DNA from: JBCBWG01 sp039186015
Lineage (GTDB): Bacteria > Pseudomonadota > Alphaproteobacteria > Rhizobiales > Hyphomicrobiaceae
Reading direction: 5' to 3'
Length of the DNA: 8,359 bases
Assembly (NCBI GenBank): GCA_039186015.1
Contig: JBCDAH010000171.1
Coordinates: 1-8,359, forward strand
Shown: positions 6,436-8,359 of the stretch, piece after piece
Layout: each line of letters begins with the position of its first letter
Numbering within the stretch: position 1 is the first letter of the stretch
Position numbers and translations under genes: made by a program
Notes under the pieces: generated by a model
Database searches by the model: none
Seen by the model: the letters and a program-made list of their open reading frames with translations, nothing else
Told to the model about the DNA's origin: nothing

Positions 6436-7188
6436 ATGGGTCGAGCACGCGCTCAGCGCCCAAGACGCGTCGAGGCGCTGAAGGTTCGCGGCCTCGAAGC
6501 TCCGGTCGAAATCCGGCGCCACCCGTCCGCGCGCCGCATGACGTTGCGCGTCAGTCGAACGCAACGCGCGGTGATCGTGACGCTGCCACTGAACTGCGAT
6601 CTCAAACAGGCTGGCGATTTCCTGCTCAGCCATCTCGACTGGGTCCGGGAGCGACTCGGTCGCGTGCCGGAGCCAGAACCGTTCGCACACGGCAGTCTCA
6701 TACCGTTGCGCGGAGTTCCACATCGGTTGCGCTTCCTTGCAGACGGACAACGTCGGGTTCGTGTGCGCGTCCAAGCGGTTGGCGACAGTCTTGAAATTTG
6801 CGTTCCCGGCGATGTCGACATTGCACCGCGCCGGTTGCGTCAATGGTTGATGGCGGAAGCGAAGCGGGATCTTGAGCGCCGCGTTGCGTTTCACGCCAAG
6901 CGGCTTGACCTTGTGCCCCAGCGCATTTCCGTACGCGATCAGCTGAGCCGCTGGGGATCATGCTCGTCAAACGGCAATCTGTCGTTCTCCTGGCGGCTGG
7001 TGATGGCGCCGCCTGCGATTTTGAACTACGTCGCCGCGCATGAAGTCGCACACCTCGAAGAAATGAACCACGGCCCAAATTTCTGGGCGCTTGTTCGCAA
7101 GACCTGCCCGGCCATGGATGAAGCGCGGGCCTGGCTCGATCTCTACGGGATCGAACTTCACCGCTATGGCGGGCACGGTAAGGATTAG
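6436..7188 (+). CDS. YgjP-like (DUF45, M48-like) zinc metallopeptidase domain protein
   Basis: Predicted soluble zinc metallopeptidase of the YgjP/DUF45 family; the substrate is not known. From the ATG at 6436 the product has 250 residues. An N-terminal beta-rich part (about 18-125) begins with VEIRRHPSARRMTLRVS. SRWGSCS (171-177) is the family signature. The metal site is HEVAH (H202, E203, H206), followed by NHGPNFW, whose H212 is the likely third ligand. The open frame extends upstream to 6289, but those 49 residues do not look conserved. GAGAGGG 6 bases before the ATG at 6436 supports the shorter start. The gene converges with the short-chain dehydrogenase gene, with only 42 bases between the stops. 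No functional link to the redox genes is evident beyond proximity. Confidence 0.88.
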   Translation: MGRARAQRPRRVEALKVRGLEAPVEIRRHPSARRMTLRVSRTQRAVIVTLPLNCDLKQAGDFLLSHLDWVRERLGRVPEPEPFAHGSLIPLRGVPHRLRFLADGQRRVRVRVQAVGDSLEICVPGDVDIAPRRLRQWLMAEAKRDLERRVAFHAKRLDLVPQRISVRDQLSRWGSCSSNGNLSFSWRLVMAPPAILNYVAAHEVAHLEEMNHGPNFWALVRKTCPAMDEARAWLDLYGIELHRYGGHGKD

Positions 7189-7198
7189 GTTGCCCGCC
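7168..7198. terminator. Inverted repeat across the end of the metallopeptidase gene
   Basis: GGCGGGCA (7168-7175) pairs perfectly with TGCCCGCC (7191-7198) around a 15-base loop that contains the TAG stop. Its position between converging genes suggests a bidirectional terminator or pause site. No T-run follows on either strand, so this is tentative. Confidence 0.3.
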
Positions 7199-7230
7199 TC
7201 GGTCATCCCGGCCGCACCGTCGCCGTCGCA

Positions 7231-7980
7231 TCAGTAGGTCGCGCGACCACCAGATAGATCGAAGACGGCGCCGGTCGTAAACGAGTTCTCTGCCGACGCC
7301 ATCCACGCCACCATGCCGGCCATCTCCTCGACGGTAACGAACCGGTTGCGGGGAATCTTGGACAGCATGAAGTCGATGTGGGCTTGCGTGATCTGATCGA
7401 AGATCGCCGTCTTGGCCGCCGCCGGTGTGATCGCATTTACCGCGATGTCGTGGCTAGCAAGCTCTTTTCCGAGCGACTTCGTCAACGCGATGACGCCGGC
7501 TTTTGCCGCTGAGTAGTGCGCGGCATTTGGATTGCCTTCCTTACCGGCAATGGACGCGACATTCACGATCCGCCCATAGCCGTTCTCAACCATGTGCGGC
7601 ACCAGGGCCTTGCAGCACAGGAACGGTCCATCGAGGTTGATGCGCATCACTTTGCGCCACTCATCGACCTCGGTGTCCCACACGGTGGCGTTTGCGCCGG
7701 CAATCCCAGCATTGTTGACCAGGATGTCGATCTTTCCGTGCGCTGCAATGGTTGCATCGCGCGCTGTCGCAATGGACTCGATATCGGAGACATTGCATGC
7801 GTGGACGGTCGTCCCGCCGCCGACCTCACCAGCTGTCGTTTCGGCCAATGCCGTGTCGACATCCCAAATCGCGACTTTCGCTCCGGACGCAATGAAGCGC
7901 TGCACACACGCACGACCAAATCCTTGAGCCCCGCCGGTCACAACGGCAACGCGGTTCGCGAGATCAATCTGGTTCGGCAT
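7231..7980 (-). CDS. SDR family NAD(P)-dependent oxidoreductase (FabG-like)
   Basis: Classical short-chain dehydrogenase/reductase of 249 residues, cytoplasmic, expected to interconvert an alcohol and a ketone. The Rossmann nucleotide motif TGGAQGFG is at 15-22. D40 at the end of beta-2 (IWDVD) suggests a preference for NAD over NADP. NNAG is at 89-92. The catalytic tetrad is N114, S143, Y156 and K160 (YSAAK). The C-terminal GAVFDLSGGRATY resembles one subgroup of FabG-like dehydrogenases. The substrate cannot be assigned, and a role in fatty acid synthesis is not implied because no fab genes are near. The ATG start at 7978-7980 is preceded by a strong GGAGGAG site about 7 bases upstream. It converges with the metallopeptidase gene and appears to be a single-gene unit. 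Confidence 0.93.
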   Translation of the reverse strand: MPNQIDLANRVAVVTGGAQGFGRACVQRFIASGAKVAIWDVDTALAETTAGEVGGGTTVHACNVSDIESIATARDATIAAHGKIDILVNNAGIAGANATVWDTEVDEWRKVMRINLDGPFLCCKALVPHMVENGYGRIVNVASIAGKEGNPNAAHYSAAKAGVIALTKSLGKELASHDIAVNAITPAAAKTAIFDQITQAHIDFMLSKIPRNRFVTVEEMAGMVAWMASAENSFTTGAVFDLSGGRATY

Positions 7981-8085
7981 GGTGGTCTCCTCCGTGGGCG
8001 TGTTGCTGTTTGGCGTGCTGTCGCAGCCCTTGTTCTCAGGGATCTTACGACGGCGCCGGCCATCGTGGGAAGGCTCGCGGGAGAG

Positions 8086-8125
8086 GTCTTTAATTGCGCT
8101 GTTCGCACGCTCGCAGGCTCGCGGC
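8086..8125 (+). repeat. Direct repeat A, copy 1
   Basis: A 40-base segment beginning GTCTTTAATTGCGCTG and ending GGCTCGCGGC. It recurs 233 bases downstream, identical apart from one extra T in the second copy. It lies about 100 bases upstream of the dehydrogenase start, in non-coding sequence. I do not recognise the repeat family. Confidence 0.85.
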
Positions 8126-8129
8126 TCGA

Positions 8130-8241
8130 GCGCGGGCTATCCTGCGAGCACGGTTCCAGGCCGCGAATGCGGCCCGGCGCGTTGCGCCGCCCTCGCGGAG
8201 GCCCGAGCAAAGCGAGGAATAGCCGTGAGCGAAAACAATCA
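8130..8241 (+). repeat. Repeat unit B, copy 1 (112 bases) with three hairpins
   Basis: The unit opens with GCGCGGGCTA and contains a 31-base segment (8148-8178) repeated exactly at 8260-8290. Hairpin 1 is GGCCGC-gaat-GCGGCC (8159-8164 with 8169-8174). Hairpin 2 is CGGCGC-gtt-GCGCCG (8175-8180 with 8184-8189). A third inverted repeat, CCTCGC/GCGAGG (8191-8196 with 8212-8217), is absent from copy 2. The unit ends near GTGAGCGA (8225-8232), which also ends copy 2. Confidence 0.75.
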
Positions 8242-8318
8242 GCGCGGGTTAGCCGTCGCGCACGGTTCCAGGCCGCGAATGCGGCCCGGCCAAAGGCCGG
8301 AACAGCCCGTGAGCGAGA
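8242..8318 (+). repeat. Repeat unit B, copy 2 (77 bases, shorter)
   Basis: It begins GCGCGGGTTA, 112 bases after copy 1, and shares the exact 31-base core (8260-8290), including hairpin 1 (8271-8276 with 8281-8286). Hairpin 2 is again present at the same place but with different bases, CCGGCC-aaa-GGCCGG (8286-8291 with 8295-8300). The third hairpin of copy 1 is missing, which accounts for the shorter length. The GTGAGCGA end (8309-8316) runs straight into the second A repeat. Confidence 0.75.
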
Positions 8319-8359
8319 GTCTTTAATTTGCGCTGTTCGCACGCTCGCAGGCTCGCGGC
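8319..8359 (+). repeat. Direct repeat A, copy 2, reaching the window edge
   Basis: A 41-base near-identical copy of the segment at 8086-8125, with one inserted T in the T/A run. It runs to the last base of the window, so the array probably continues outside it. Confidence 0.85.

Larger units (their letters stand above)
7981..8359. other. Non-coding region with a repeat array upstream of the dehydrogenase gene
   Basis: These 379 bases have no convincing gene. Open frames cross the stretch on both strands, but they overlap the repeats and show no recognisable domain. The first ~105 bases should contain the dehydrogenase promoter and its GGAGGAG ribosome site, though I could not identify -35/-10 boxes. 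The rest is the A-B-B-A repeat block. The decamer AGGCTCGCGG appears three times (8071-8080, 8115-8124, 8349-8358), so repeat-related sequence starts a little before copy 1 of A. Confidence 0.6.

Noticed and set aside
7979..8326. A 115-codon plus-strand frame across the repeat block
   Set aside because: Its second half is made of the hairpin repeats and its length follows repeat periodicity. There is no recognisable domain or ribosome site. It also begins at the dehydrogenase start codon on the opposite strand.
8086..8359. Possible CRISPR array
   Set aside because: The repeats are irregularly spaced (233 and 112 bases), contain several internal palindromes, and the two B units abut without unique spacers. 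No cas gene is present.
1..8359. tRNA, rRNA or insertion sequence
   Set aside because: No tRNA-like cloverleaf, rRNA segment or transposase-like protein was recognised anywhere in the window.

Overview
The window looks like chromosomal DNA of an alphaproteobacterium, most likely of the order Hyphomicrobiales (Rhizobiales). The signs are moderately high GC, GTG starts, a RegB/ActS-RegA/ActR redox two-component pair, a divergent SCO/SenC copper chaperone, and an MmcB-type DNA-repair protein. I cannot place the genus from sequence alone.

Layout from left to right. (1) A Lon-like AAA+ serine protease on the minus strand (58-2352). An in-frame amber codon sits where the family normally has a leucine, and recognisable family sequence continues in frame past it to the window edge (1-57). 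(2) A divergent MmcB-like PD-(D/E)XK nuclease-fold gene on the plus strand. (3) The redox regulatory locus on the minus strand: the sensor kinase gene (3947-5320) is followed after 188 bases by the response regulator gene (3192-3758). The gap carries a strong palindrome. (4) An SCO/SenC/PrrC copper chaperone gene on the plus strand, divergent from the kinase across a 222-base region with short direct and inverted repeats. (5) A YgjP-like (DUF45) zinc metallopeptidase gene on the plus strand. (6) A convergent NAD(P)-dependent short-chain dehydrogenase gene on the minus strand. (7) A 270-base block of direct and inverted repeats at the right end (about 8086-8359), not coding as far as I can tell, which probably continues beyond the window.

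The best functional unit is the kinase/regulator/SCO group. In the family, RegB senses the quinone pool and redox state through a GGxxNPF motif and a conserved cysteine, both visible here. RegA then controls respiratory, carbon and nitrogen genes, and SCO proteins deliver copper to cytochrome oxidase. Gene order differs from the Rhodobacter layout as I know it: regA lies downstream of regB on the same strand, while the SCO gene keeps its divergent position. The protease, nuclease, metallopeptidase and dehydrogenase genes show no clear link to this circuit beyond proximity.

The two observations most worth checking are the apparent nonsense codon in the Lon-like protease and the repeat block. 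In that block two copies preserve a second hairpin at the same place with entirely different stem sequences.
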